A stretch of DNA of 32,669 bases from Oscillospiraceae bacterium (GCA_017549325.1 JAFYVA010000063.1:1-32669), one strand, 5' to 3'. Positions 22,626-31,103 are shown, numbered from the stretch's first letter. Notes: generated from the letters alone by a model not told the origin. A program made the numbers and translations.

Positions 22626-23381
22626 ATGGGAACGATCATCGCCGTTGTCTCCGGCAAGGGAGGCACGGGAAAAACCTCCTTTACCGCCAGCGTGGCGTTG
22701 TCGCTGGCCGCCATGGGTCATAAGACGCTGGCGCTGGACTGTGACATCACGCTTCGAAATCTGGATATGGCGCTGGGACTCAGCGACAGCACGACGATGG
22801 ACTTCTCCGATGTGCTGGCCGGCCGCTGCCAACTGAGCGAGGCCGTGGCGCAGCACCGCAAGTATCGCAATCTGGAGCTGCTGGCGGCGCCTCTGTCGGG
22901 CCATAACGATGGCTTCGACATCGAGAAAATGCGGCAGCTGGGCCGCCAGATCCGTGAAACGTACGACTACTGTCTGGTGGATGCCCCTGCCGGTTTGGGA
23001 CACGGCTTTGCGCTGGCGACGGCCATCGCCGACCGCGTGGTGGTGATCACCACGGCCGATCCCACCGCGCTGCGGGATGCCCAGCGGACGGTGGCGGCGC
23101 TGCGGCACCTGCCCAACGGCAAGCTCCATCTGGTGGTCAATCGCGTACAGCTGAAAATGCTCAAGGCGCTGCACACCAACATTGATGACGCGATCGATAC
23201 CGCCGGTGCGCCCCTGTTGGGCGTCGTCCCCGAGGACAGCGATGTGCCGCTGGCCATCGGCCGCGGTGTACCTCTGCGGGATATGAACTACTTTGCCCAG
23301 CGGGCCTATGACAACATTGCCCGACGGATCACCGGCGAGCGCGTGCCTGTGATGAAAGTCTACCCCCTAATGAAACCGTAA
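22626..23381 (+). CDS. MinD-like P-loop ATPase
   Basis: The protein has 251 aa. The deviant Walker A is K11GGTGKTS, followed by the MinD-type ALDCDITLRNLDMALGL (about 36-52) and a second Asp-rich segment TADPTALRDAQRT, which in MinD is TPEvxxxRDAD. These place it in the MinD family rather than with ParA. The end (RRITGERVPVMKVYPLMKP) is short and lacks the obvious amphipathic Lys/Phe helix that tethers MinD to membranes. No minC or minE lies beside it. It may position another cargo, or be a divergent MinD. AAGGAG lies 8 nt before the ATG, 11 nt after rsmG. The next gene encodes the methylglyoxal-synthase-like protein. Confidence 0.85.
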   Translation: MGTIIAVVSGKGGTGKTSFTASVALSLAAMGHKTLALDCDITLRNLDMALGLSDSTTMDFSDVLAGRCQLSEAVAQHRKYRNLELLAAPLSGHNDGFDIEKMRQLGRQIRETYDYCLVDAPAGLGHGFALATAIADRVVVITTADPTALRDAQRTVAALRHLPNGKLHLVVNRVQLKMLKALHTNIDDAIDTAGAPLLGVVPEDSDVPLAIGRGVPLRDMNYFAQRAYDNIARRITGERVPVMKVYPLMKP

Positions 23382-23403
23382 GTGAAGAAAAGGAGAAAAT
23401 GTT

Positions 23404-23820
23404 ATGAATATTGCTCTGATCGCTCACGATAACCGGAAAGAACTGATGATCCAGTTCTGCAACGCCTATTGCGGCGTGCTGGCACAGCATACCCTGTGCG
23501 CCACGTCGGATACGGGCCTTCAGATCACGGCGGCTACCGGTCTGCCCATCCACCGCTTTTTGCCCTTTGTCAGCGGCGGTGCCCAGCAGATCGCAGCACG
23601 CATTGCCTATAACGAGATCGATCTGGTGCTGATCTTTGTCGATCCCAATGAGACAAGACCCCATGAGGATGTGCAGACGGTCATGCGCCTGTGTGACAAG
23701 AACAACATCCCCTACGGCTCCAATCTGGCCTCGGCTGAGATGCTGGTGCTGGGTCTGGCTCGCGGCGATTTGGATTGGCGCGACATCGTCAATCCCAAGA
23801 AGAAACCCTTTACCACTTAA
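23404..23820 (+). CDS. Methylglyoxal synthase-like protein, probably not catalytic
   Basis: The protein has 138 aa and the MGS-like fold is clear: NIALIAHDNRKELM, GLPIHRFL, GGAQQIAARIAYNEIDLVLIFVDP, RPHEDV and NIPYGSNLASAEML align with methylglyoxal synthases. However, the catalytic Asp of GGDQQ (Asp71 in E. coli) is Ala60 (codon GCC). The phosphate-binding ATGTTG is ATSDTG, with an Asp in place of a Thr, and the SGP loop serine aligns with Pro54. The PHxPD segment is one residue shorter, although His87 remains. It is therefore unlikely to convert dihydroxyacetone phosphate to methylglyoxal. A sensor or structural role is possible. The frame is intact and has a good ribosome-binding site (AAGGAG), so it is not a pseudogene. 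It lies between a MinD-like ATPase and a small membrane protein. Confidence 0.82.
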   Translation: MNIALIAHDNRKELMIQFCNAYCGVLAQHTLCATSDTGLQITAATGLPIHRFLPFVSGGAQQIAARIAYNEIDLVLIFVDPNETRPHEDVQTVMRLCDKNNIPYGSNLASAEMLVLGLARGDLDWRDIVNPKKKPFTT

Positions 23821-23843
23821 CATTGAACTGTAAGGAGAGCGTT

Positions 23844-24308
23844 ATGATCCGTACTGCCCTTGCGTGGTTGATGGAGAATCTCTACAACTACATGATCCCC
23901 ATCTGTCTGCTGTGCGTACTGCGCGTTATCATGTGCCTGATTGAGATCAGCCACATGAAGCGCCTGCGGGAGAAGAAGTTTGTCTTCCGTGCACAGTACA
24001 AGCATTATGCTGAGATCGGTGTCTTTGCCGGCCTGTTTATCGGCAGCATCCTTGTTTGCGTTCTGCCCCTGAAGCTCCTGTGGGCTGCGGTGGCCGTGGT
24101 GCTGGGCATCATTGGTTTTAAGATCGGCAAGAAGAAGGGTCTTGAAAAGGACGAGTTCTGGAAGGAAGTCATTGCGGAAATGGCGGCCTCTGAAGATGCT
24201 GAAAAATTGGAAAATGCGCCGCAGATCGATCGCTCCGTAGCCGGCTTGCTGGACGATCTGGATCTGTACGGCGAGGATGCTCCCGCTGTGGAGAACAACG
24301 AAGACTAA
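23844..24308 (+). CDS. Small membrane protein of unknown function
   Basis: The protein has 154 aa and I do not recognise the family. Hydrophobic helices lie at about 15-35, 55-73 and 77-95. A Lys/Arg-rich loop (38-50, MKRLREKKFVFRA) and the IGKKKGLEKDEFWKEV segment after the last helix suggest that the loop between helix 1 and helix 2 and the C-terminal tail are cytoplasmic or membrane-facing. The last 40 residues are acidic (LLDDLDLYGEDAPAVENNED). AAGGAG lies 7 nt before the ATG at 23844. It is packed 23 nt after the MGS-like gene and 19 nt before hisS, and so probably part of one transcript. Confidence 0.75.
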   Translation: MIRTALAWLMENLYNYMIPICLLCVLRVIMCLIEISHMKRLREKKFVFRAQYKHYAEIGVFAGLFIGSILVCVLPLKLLWAAVAVVLGIIGFKIGKKKGLEKDEFWKEVIAEMAASEDAEKLENAPQIDRSVAGLLDDLDLYGEDAPAVENNED

Positions 24309-24327
24309 ACATAAAGAGGAAACAACA

Positions 24328-25686
24328 ATGGAGAGAATGAAACCCCGCACCCTTTCGGGCTTTATGGAACTGCTGCCCCGCCCCCAGCAGCAGATGGAGC
24401 GCATGATGGAGATCCTGCGCCGCAGCTATAGCTTGTACGGCTTTACGCCGCTTGACACGCCTGTTATCGAGTCGGCAGAAGTGCTGTTGGCCAAGGGCGG
24501 CGGCGAGACAGAGAAGCAGATCTACCGCTTCGAAAAGGGTGATGCAGATCTGGCCCTGCGCTTTGATCTGACGGTGCCTCTGGCCAAGTATGTGGCGCTG
24601 CATTACAACGATCTCTCCTTCCCCTTCCGCCGCTATCAGATCGGCAAGGTTTACCGCGGCGAGCGCGCCCAGCGCGGCCGTTTCCGTGAGTTCTATCAGG
24701 CTGACATCGATGTCATCGGTGACGGCAAACTGGACATTACCAACGAGGCGGAGATCCCCGCCATCATCTATCGTACATTCTCGGCTCTGGGCCTCAAGCG
24801 GTTCCAGATCCGTGTCAATAACCGCAAGATCCTCAACGGTTTCTACGCCATGCTGGGTCTGACCGAGTGCAGCGGTGACATCATGCGCACGGTGGACAAG
24901 CTGGATAAGATCGGCGAGGAAAAGGTGGGTGCGCTGCTCCGGGATGAGCTGGGTCTTACCGGCGAGGCTGTGGAAGAGATCCTGCGCTTTATCCATATCG
25001 GCGGCACCAATGAAGATGTGCTCGCAGCGCTAGAGGGCTACCGTGGCCGCAGCGAGCTGTTCGATATGGGTCTCGATGAGCTGACCACAGTGGTGAAATA
25101 TCTCTCCGCCTTTGGCGTTCCCGCCGAGAATTTTGCCGTGGACCTGACCATCGCCCGCGGTCTGGACTACTATACTGGCACCGTTTACGAGACCACGCTG
25201 TTGGATCACCCCGAGATCGGCTCTGTCTGCTCCGGCGGCCGCTACGACAATCTGGCGGAGTATTATACCGATCGCCAGCTGCCCGGTGTGGGCATCTCCA
25301 TCGGTCTGACCCGCCTGTTCTATGTGCTGGGCGAGCAGGGAATGCTGAATCCCGAGCTGCCCACCGCCCCCTGCGATGTGCTGGTGCTGCCTATGACGGA
25401 GGATCTCTCCCCCGCCATTGCCGCCGCCACCGCACTGCGCGAGGCCGACGTCCGTACCCAGCTCTATACCGAGGGCAAGAAGTTCAAGGCCAAGATGAAC
25501 TATGCCGACAAGATCGGTGTGCCCTATGTGTTGTTCCTGGGCGAGGATGAGGCCAAGGCCGGCGCCGTCTCCGTAAAGGATATGCAGACCGGTACACAGC
25601 AGACGCTGCCCGTTTCCGAGGCCATCGCCTTCATCAAAGCCGGCATCGAGGAGAAAAGCAAGGGTGCCGTCATCATTGAAAAGTAA
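24328..25686 (+). CDS. hisS: Histidine-tRNA ligase
   Basis: The protein has 452 aa. It has the class II catalytic core with the early KPRTLSGFMELLP segment, motif 2 FRRYQIGKVYRGERAQRGRFREFYQADIDVIG and the HisRS-specific ARGLDYYTGTVYE loop, followed by SGGRYDNL and the class II C-terminal anticodon-binding domain (about 350-450, CDVLVLPM... to VSVKDMQTG). It charges tRNA-His. The ATG at 24328 has AAAGAGGAA upstream. hisS followed by aspS is a frequent Firmicutes pair; here there is no T-box leader, as only 19 nt separate it from the gene before. Confidence 0.95.
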   Translation: MERMKPRTLSGFMELLPRPQQQMERMMEILRRSYSLYGFTPLDTPVIESAEVLLAKGGGETEKQIYRFEKGDADLALRFDLTVPLAKYVALHYNDLSFPFRRYQIGKVYRGERAQRGRFREFYQADIDVIGDGKLDITNEAEIPAIIYRTFSALGLKRFQIRVNNRKILNGFYAMLGLTECSGDIMRTVDKLDKIGEEKVGALLRDELGLTGEAVEEILRFIHIGGTNEDVLAALEGYRGRSELFDMGLDELTTVVKYLSAFGVPAENFAVDLTIARGLDYYTGTVYETTLLDHPEIGSVCSGGRYDNLAEYYTDRQLPGVGISIGLTRLFYVLGEQGMLNPELPTAPCDVLVLPMTEDLSPAIAAATALREADVRTQLYTEGKKFKAKMNYADKIGVPYVLFLGEDEAKAGAVSVKDMQTGTQQTLPVSEAIAFIKAGIEEKSKGAVIIEK

Positions 25687-25745
25687 ACGCTGAGTAATAT
25701 CTCTTTTAATTAATACAAATTGTAATCAAATAGGAGGAACAAATT

Positions 25746-27524
25746 ATGCGCCAGATGCGTACCCATACCTGTAATGAGCTGCGTCTTGAGCACGTGGGCC
25801 AGAATGTAAAGATCGTCGGCTGGATGGAGAACGTGCGCGCCGTGGGCAACAACTTTGCCTTCGTGGTGCTCCGCGATTTCTATGGTACCACTCAGGTGGT
25901 GGTGGAGAACGAGGAGATGATGAACATCATCGCCGGTATCAATAAGGAGTCCACCATTTCCGTTGAGGGCGTGGTTCGTGAGCGCGCCAGCAAGAACGCC
26001 AAGCAGGACACCGGCGACATCGAAGTGGTGCCCGCCAAGATCGAGGTGCTGGGCCGCTGCCGTCATAACGCGCTGCCCTTTGAGATCAACCGCAGCCGCG
26101 AGGCCGATGAGACGGCCCGTCTGAAGTACCGCTATCTCGACCTGCGCAACCCCGCTGTGAAGAATAACATCATCCTGCGCTGCCAGGTGGTGGCAGCGCT
26201 GCGTCAGGCCATGACCGAGCAGGGCTTCCTGGAGATCACCACGCCCATTCTGACCGCCTCTTCCCCCGAGGGTGCCCGTGACTATCTGGTTCCTGCCCGT
26301 AAGCATCCCGGCAAGTTCTACGCTCTGCCTCAGGCTCCCCAGCAGTTCAAGCAGCTGCTGATGACCTCCGGCTTCGACCGTTATTTCCAGATCGCCCCCT
26401 GCTTCCGTGATGAGGATGCCCGCGGCGACCGCAGCCCCGGCGAGTTCTATCAGCTGGATATGGAGCTGGCCTTCGCCACCCAGGACGACGTGTTCGCCGT
26501 TCTGGAGGAAGTCCTTCCCCCCATCTTTGCCAAGTACGGCACCTATAACCGCGCCTCCTCTGCCCCCTTCGTCCGTATCCCCTTCAACGAGGCTATGGAC
26601 AAGTACGGTTCCGACAAGCCCGATCTGCGTATCGATCTGGTGTGCCAGGATGCCAGCGAGCTGATGGTTGGCTGCGGCTTTGAGAATCTGGACGGCAAGG
26701 TGGTCAAGGCCATCGTGGTGTCCGATTGCGCCCTGACCCGCAAGGCCATCGACAATGTCTGCACCGAGACCGAGGTGCAGGCCGGCACCAAGCCCTATTG
26801 GTTCCGCATGGATGAGAACGGCGAGCTGGTGGGCGGCGTTGCCAAGTTTATGGCTCCTATGAAGGACAAGCTGGTGGAGGCTCTGGGCCTGACCCCCAAC
26901 TGCCTCGTTGGCCTCGCTGCCGGCGACAAGGGTACCGCCCGCAAGGTGGCCGGTGTCCTGCGCAACAAGCTGGGCAACATCTGCGAGGGCCACATGGATA
27001 AGGAGCAGTATTCCTTCTGCTGGATCGTGGACTTCCCCATGTACGAGATCGGCGAGGAGTCCGGCGAGCTGGAGTTCTGCCACAACCCCTTCTCCATGCC
27101 CAACGGCGGTCTGGAGATCCTGGAGAAGGCTCAGCGCGGCGAGGTCGATCCTCTGACCATCAACGCCTTCCAGTACGATCTGGTCTGCAACGGTGTCGAG
27201 CTCAGCTCCGGCGCTGTCCGTAACCACGATCCCGAGATCATGATCAAGGCCTTCGAGCTGGTGCGTCTGGGCGAGGAGGACGTGAAGAAGAAGTTCCCCG
27301 CCATGTACAACGCCTTTACTTACGGTGCACCTCCCCATGCCGGCATCGCTCCCGGTGTTGACCGTATGGTCATGCTGCTGGCTGCCGAGAACTCTATCCG
27401 TGAGATCATCCCCTTCCCCATGAACAAGAACGCACAGGACATCATGATGTCCGCTCCTTCTACCGTGGAGCAGAAGCAGCTGGATGAGCTGCACATCGCC
27501 ATCGTGGGCGTGGAGGAAGAATAA
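25746..27524 (+). CDS. aspS: Aspartate-tRNA ligase
   Basis: The protein has 592 aa. The N-terminal OB-fold (about 1-110) is followed by the class II core with TASSPEGARDYLVPARKHPGKFYALPQAPQQFKQLLM, motif 2 FRDEDARGDRSPGEFYQLDMELAF and motif 3 GIAPGVDRMVMLLA. A GAD insertion domain (about 290-430) marks it as the bacterial type. The motif 2 loop has GEFYQLD where many proteobacterial enzymes have EFTQLD; this is a clostridial variant. It charges tRNA-Asp (discriminating or not cannot be told). TAGGAGGAAC lies upstream. The 59-nt AT-rich gap after hisS holds no clear promoter. Confidence 0.95.
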   Translation: MRQMRTHTCNELRLEHVGQNVKIVGWMENVRAVGNNFAFVVLRDFYGTTQVVVENEEMMNIIAGINKESTISVEGVVRERASKNAKQDTGDIEVVPAKIEVLGRCRHNALPFEINRSREADETARLKYRYLDLRNPAVKNNIILRCQVVAALRQAMTEQGFLEITTPILTASSPEGARDYLVPARKHPGKFYALPQAPQQFKQLLMTSGFDRYFQIAPCFRDEDARGDRSPGEFYQLDMELAFATQDDVFAVLEEVLPPIFAKYGTYNRASSAPFVRIPFNEAMDKYGSDKPDLRIDLVCQDASELMVGCGFENLDGKVVKAIVVSDCALTRKAIDNVCTETEVQAGTKPYWFRMDENGELVGGVAKFMAPMKDKLVEALGLTPNCLVGLAAGDKGTARKVAGVLRNKLGNICEGHMDKEQYSFCWIVDFPMYEIGEESGELEFCHNPFSMPNGGLEILEKAQRGEVDPLTINAFQYDLVCNGVELSSGAVRNHDPEIMIKAFELVRLGEEDVKKKFPAMYNAFTYGAPPHAGIAPGVDRMVMLLAAENSIREIIPFPMNKNAQDIMMSAPSTVEQKQLDELHIAIVGVEEE

Positions 27525-27546
27525 GTCAAAGGGGAGGCAATTCCCG

Positions 27547-28698
27547 ATGCAAACGCGTAAACTGTATTATGAGGACGCCTTCCTGCGCGCCTTTGATGCC
27601 ACCGTACTCTCCTGCGAGGAGAGCAAGGGCGGCTACGCCGTGGTGCTGGATGCCACCGCCTTCTATCCCGAGGGCGGCGGTCAGCCCTGCGATTTTGGCA
27701 TGCTGGGCGATGCATCCGTAACGGATGTGCGCGAAAAGGGCGGCGTCATCACCCATACTTGCAATAAACCTCTTGCTGTGGGCGGTCTTGTCCACGGCGA
27801 GATCGACTGGGCCCGCCGCTTCGATCACATGCAGCAGCACTCCGGCGAGCATATTGTCTCCGGTATGCTGTGCAGTGCCTACCGCTGCGATAATGTGGGC
27901 TTCCACATGGGCGCCGATAAAGTGGTGATCGACTATAACGCCGACATCCCCTGGGAGGCGGTGCTGGAAATCGAGGCCAAGGCCAACGAGTACCTGTGGG
28001 AGAACCACCCTTTCTGTGAGACTTGGTATGAGGGTGCGGCGCTGGAGGCGGTGGAATACCGCTCCAAAAAGCCTCTTGAGGGTGCCGTGCGCATCACCGA
28101 GTTCCCCGATGCCGACCGCTGCGCCTGCTGCGGTACCCATGTGGCATTGAGTGGACAGGTGGGATTGGTAAAGTTCATCGGACACCAAAAGTTCCGCGAC
28201 GGTGTGCGCCTTGAGCTGCTCTGCGGTAAGCGTGCGCTGGACTATCTGGCGCTGAACCAGCAGCAGAATCAGGCGGTGGCACAGGCCCTCAGCGTCAAGG
28301 TGGGCCAGACGCACAACGCCGTGCAGCGGCTGCAGACGGAACTGCTCAGCGTGAAGCAGGGCTTTGCCGCCTTGCAGGAGCAGTCTTTCGCCGCCATCGC
28401 CGCGCAGTATGACGGCTGCGGCGATACGGTGCTGTTCCACGAAAAACTGGACAGTGACGCAGTGCGTCGCCTGTGCGACATGGTGGCCACCCGCTGCGGC
28501 GGACGCTGTGCCGTGTTTGCCGGTGAGGATGGCAGCTATACCTACGCCGTCATTCACGCGGGCAACGACATCCGCGGTTTTATCAAGGAAATGAACGCTG
28601 CCCTCAGCGGTCGCGGCGGTGGCCGTGACGGCTTTGCACAGGGAAGCGTGAGCTGTACCGAGGCGGAGATCCGCGCATTTTTCGGAGGTGAACAATGA
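27547..28698 (+). CDS. Alanyl-tRNA editing protein (AlaX/AlaRS-editing family, DHHA1 domain)
   Basis: The protein has 383 aa. The N-terminal half has the AlaX-type fold with FYPEGGGQPCDFG. The zinc site is H98-SGE-H102 (DHMQQHSGEH) with CACCGTHV (C192, C194, C195, H198). The C-terminal part (about 260-383) is a DHHA1-like domain with GGRDGFAQGS, as in AlaRS. Such stand-alone proteins hydrolyse Ser- or Gly-tRNA-Ala made in error by AlaRS. GGGGAGG lies before the ATG at 27547; an in-frame ATG at 27484 would overlap aspS and lacks a site. It starts 22 nt after aspS, and its stop overlaps the next start (ATGA). Confidence 0.9.
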   Translation: MQTRKLYYEDAFLRAFDATVLSCEESKGGYAVVLDATAFYPEGGGQPCDFGMLGDASVTDVREKGGVITHTCNKPLAVGGLVHGEIDWARRFDHMQQHSGEHIVSGMLCSAYRCDNVGFHMGADKVVIDYNADIPWEAVLEIEAKANEYLWENHPFCETWYEGAALEAVEYRSKKPLEGAVRITEFPDADRCACCGTHVALSGQVGLVKFIGHQKFRDGVRLELLCGKRALDYLALNQQQNQAVAQALSVKVGQTHNAVQRLQTELLSVKQGFAALQEQSFAAIAAQYDGCGDTVLFHEKLDSDAVRRLCDMVATRCGGRCAVFAGEDGSYTYAVIHAGNDIRGFIKEMNAALSGRGGGRDGFAQGSVSCTEAEIRAFFGGEQ

Positions 28699-29567
28699 GC
28701 AGAAGAAATCATCGTCGCCGCAGCGCCCTTGTGCCTGTTTTGCTGATTCTGGTGGCGCTGGCGCTCATTGTCTGGGGCGTTATCTGGCTGACCGGAGAAG
28801 TAACCGGCCATGTGGAGCCGCCTGTGGTGGACGACCCCGTGGTGGAAGACCCTGTTCCTGTACCTCCCGAGGACGAGACCAAGGACGACGAGGAGGAGCC
28901 GGAGGTGCCGCAAGAGCCCTATATTGATGAAAGCGGTATGCTGCAGTTCTCCACTGTGGGCCGCTATGTCCAGCGCGACAGCTATCAGGGCGGTGCAGAA
29001 CCTGCGTGGAATCTGCTGTTGGTCAACGACTGGAATCCCATGCCCGCCGATTACGATACGGAGCTGAGCTTTACCGATGTAGGCAACAACAACGACTTCG
29101 ACAGCCGCGCCGCCGATGCCCTGCTGCAGATGATGGAGGCCGGCAGTGCCTATGACATTCAGGCCGTCAGCGGCTACCGCAGCGCCTCTACGCAGGACTA
29201 TCTCTACTGGCGCAAGGTGCAGCAGTACCGCGATGCCGGTTACAGCGAGTATGATGCCCAGCTCACCGGCGGTACGGTGGTTAAACGCCCCGGCTACAGT
29301 GAGCACAACTGCGGTCTGGCCATCGATCTGGGCGGCAGCGGCGATTTCTCGCTGGAGACCACCTTTGAGAACACCGAGGCCTTCGCCTGGCTCATGGAGA
29401 ACTGTGCCGACTATGGCTTTATCCTCCGCTTCCCCAAGGGTAAGGAGGATGTGACCGGCGTTATCTACGAGCCGTGGCACTACCGCTATGTGGGCACTGA
29501 GGCTGCCAAGTATATTATGGAAAATAACCTTTGTTTAGAGGAATATCTGGAACTGAAGAATAAATAA
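28695..29567 (+). CDS. Membrane-anchored D-alanyl-D-alanine carboxypeptidase, M15B (VanY/DdcB-like)
   Basis: The protein has 290 aa. An N-terminal basic stretch and transmembrane helix (about 11-33) are followed by a Pro/Glu/Asp-rich stalk (40-75) and an M15B peptidase domain. Zinc and catalytic residues are visible: SGYRS (159-163), EHNCGLAID with H204 and D211, and EPWHYR with E259 and H262. It should trim the terminal D-Ala from peptidoglycan stem peptides outside the cell. No vancomycin resistance genes are near, so a housekeeping role is likely. The canonical ribosome-binding site GGAGGTGA lies inside the 3' end of the AlaX gene, and the start overlaps its stop by 4 nt. Confidence 0.9.
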   Translation: MSRRNHRRRSALVPVLLILVALALIVWGVIWLTGEVTGHVEPPVVDDPVVEDPVPVPPEDETKDDEEEPEVPQEPYIDESGMLQFSTVGRYVQRDSYQGGAEPAWNLLLVNDWNPMPADYDTELSFTDVGNNNDFDSRAADALLQMMEAGSAYDIQAVSGYRSASTQDYLYWRKVQQYRDAGYSEYDAQLTGGTVVKRPGYSEHNCGLAIDLGGSGDFSLETTFENTEAFAWLMENCADYGFILRFPKGKEDVTGVIYEPWHYRYVGTEAAKYIMENNLCLEEYLELKNK

Positions 29568-29587
29568 TAAGAAAGAAGGACAAAACC

Positions 29588-30151
29588 ATGATCATCCCTG
29601 TTGAAACTTCCGCCCGTCATATCCATCTGTGCCAGGCCCATGTGGAGGCCCTCTTCGGCGCCGGCCATCAGCTGACTCCCCGCAAGGAACTGAGCCAGCC
29701 CGGTCAGTACGCCTGCACTGAGCGCTGCACCATCGTTGGCCCCAAGCGCTCTCTGGAGAATGTCTCCGTTCTGGGCCCCACCCGTGGCGCTTCCCAGATC
29801 GAGCTGAGCCTGACCGACGCCCGCTCCATCGGCGTGGACGCTCCCGTCCGTGAGAGCGGCGACATCGCCGGCAGCGGCGCCTGCAAGCTGGTGGGTCCCG
29901 CCGGTGAGGTGGAACTGACCGAGGGCGTGCTGATCGCTAAGGCCCACATCCATATGCAGACCGCCGAGGCTGCTGCCGCCGGTTTCGTGGATAAGCAGCG
30001 CGTGTCCGTGGCTTTCGGCAGCAACGGCCGTAAGATCGTCATGGAGGATGTAGTGGTTCGCACCGGCGATAACTACGCTCTGGCCATGCACATCGACACC
30101 GACGAGGCCAATGCCGCCGGTGGCGCTGTCAAGGAAGGCGAGATCCTGTAA
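29588..30151 (+). CDS. pduL: Phosphate propanoyltransferase / PduL-type phosphotransacylase
   Basis: The protein has 187 aa. Zinc-binding histidines lie in SARHIHL (H11, H13) and KAHIHM (H120, H122); GPTRGASQIELSLTDARSIGV and VSVAFGSNGRKIVMEDVVVRTGDNYALAMHIDTDEANAAG complete the PduL two-barrel fold. It swaps acyl groups between CoA and phosphate. There is no N-terminal encapsulation peptide and no microcompartment genes, so it is probably a cytosolic phosphotransacetylase giving acetyl-phosphate for ATP formation with acetate kinase. Codon use is very biased, indicating high expression. AGAAAGGA precedes the ATG. A strong terminator follows after 13 nt. Confidence 0.88.
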   Translation: MIIPVETSARHIHLCQAHVEALFGAGHQLTPRKELSQPGQYACTERCTIVGPKRSLENVSVLGPTRGASQIELSLTDARSIGVDAPVRESGDIAGSGACKLVGPAGEVELTEGVLIAKAHIHMQTAEAAAAGFVDKQRVSVAFGSNGRKIVMEDVVVRTGDNYALAMHIDTDEANAAGGAVKEGEIL

Positions 30152-30164
30152 ATCAGATACTCTG

Positions 30165-30200
30165 AAAAAAAGAAGCGCTCCCCAAGAGCGCTTCTTTTTT
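30165..30200. terminator. Bidirectional Rho-independent terminator between pduL and gpr
   Basis: GAAGCGCTC (30172-30180) pairs with GAGCGCTTC (30186-30194) over a 5-nt loop. A-runs on the left and T-runs on the right let it stop transcription from both sides. It serves convergent genes; the gpr stop codon (30200-30202) lies in its flank. Confidence 0.9.
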
Positions 30201-31054
30201 CAGCCCAACAGCCCCGTAATATCCTCCACCGTCAATCCCTCCTGTAGGGCAAGGTTGATGCTGTAGCCGATCAAGCGACTCAGCTCCTTCACCTTATCAT
30301 CAATGTCCCGCGGTGTGACGAAAAGGGTCTCTTCTTCCCGCTTGAGGCCCAGATGGGAGACTTCGATGACCGTGGGCGCACCCAAAGCGATGACGGGTAC
30401 CCCCAATGTCTCGGCGTTGACGGCTTTGCGGTGATTGCCCACACCGCTGCCCGGTACAAGGCCTGTGTTGCCCATTTGCACCGTGGCACACAGCCGTGTC
30501 CGTTCGCAGGCGGCGAGGGCGTCGACGGCAATGACGGCGGCGGGACGGAGGATCTCCACGGCGCCCCGCAGATGTTCCAGCGACTCCATCCCCGTTTGCG
30601 CCAGTACGCCGGTAGCCACCGCTGCCACAGGGGTGAAGTGGCGAAACTGCCGGGGCTGCCTGCGTACCATGTGGCGGGTCACCAGCAGATGCTCCAGTGC
30701 CAGAGGGCCGATGGCGTCGGCGGTCATAGCGCGGTTTCCCAAACCGGCGATGAGGACGCCCTGTTCCAGATGAGAGGGCAGCAGATTTCGGAGCTCTAGG
30801 GACAGGCACCGACAGGCGCGGCGGAAAAAGTCCTCCTCCCGTCGAAAGTAAGGTCGCAGATCCACGGTGGCATAGCGTCCGATTGGTTTGCCGATGGCCT
30901 TTGCGCCGGTCTCGTCAGTGACGGAAACTGCCGTGACAGGGAAGCCCTGACGGTCGGATTCCTGAACCGCAACGCCTACGAGAGAAGAAAAATTTTTTGC
31001 TTTTCTGAGATTTTCAAGACTTTCCACCGCCAGATCGGTTCGGGTAGTGCCCAT
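30200..31054 (-). CDS. gpr: Germination protease GPR (spore endopeptidase)
   Basis: The protein has 284 aa from the ATG at 31054. It begins with MGTTRTDLAVE, the GPR propeptide-type segment that resembles its own cleavage site in small acid-soluble spore proteins. GLGNRAMTADAIGPLALEHLLVTRH, GVLAQTGMESLEHLRGAVE, VIAVDALAAC and GNTGLVPGSGVGNHRKAV are the conserved GPR motifs. It degrades spore DNA-binding SASPs at germination. AAGGCGGTGG precedes the ATG; a further in-frame start (31084) lacks a site. It is monocistronic, convergent with pduL and divergent from rpsT. It is shorter than Bacillus GPR, as is usual in Clostridia. Confidence 0.92.
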   Translation of the reverse strand: MGTTRTDLAVESLENLRKAKNFSSLVGVAVQESDRQGFPVTAVSVTDETGAKAIGKPIGRYATVDLRPYFRREEDFFRRACRCLSLELRNLLPSHLEQGVLIAGLGNRAMTADAIGPLALEHLLVTRHMVRRQPRQFRHFTPVAAVATGVLAQTGMESLEHLRGAVEILRPAAVIAVDALAACERTRLCATVQMGNTGLVPGSGVGNHRKAVNAETLGVPVIALGAPTVIEVSHLGLKREEETLFVTPRDIDDKVKELSRLIGYSINLALQEGLTVEDITGLLG

Positions 31055-31103
31055 ATCTATCCACCGCCTTTTCAAAAAACACAAAATATTGTGGCCTTTC
31101 CCT

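Noticed and set aside
25710..27494. A 594-codon minus-strand frame opposite aspS
   Set aside because: Antisense to a fully conserved aspartyl-tRNA synthetase; Leu/His/Gly-rich and without recognisable domains.
28695..29567. VanY-like peptidase taken as part of a vancomycin resistance cluster
   Set aside because: No vanR/S/H/A/X-like genes nearby; M15B carboxypeptidases are common housekeeping enzymes.
29588..30151. PduL taken as evidence for a bacterial microcompartment
   Set aside because: No encapsulation peptide and no shell-protein genes in the window.
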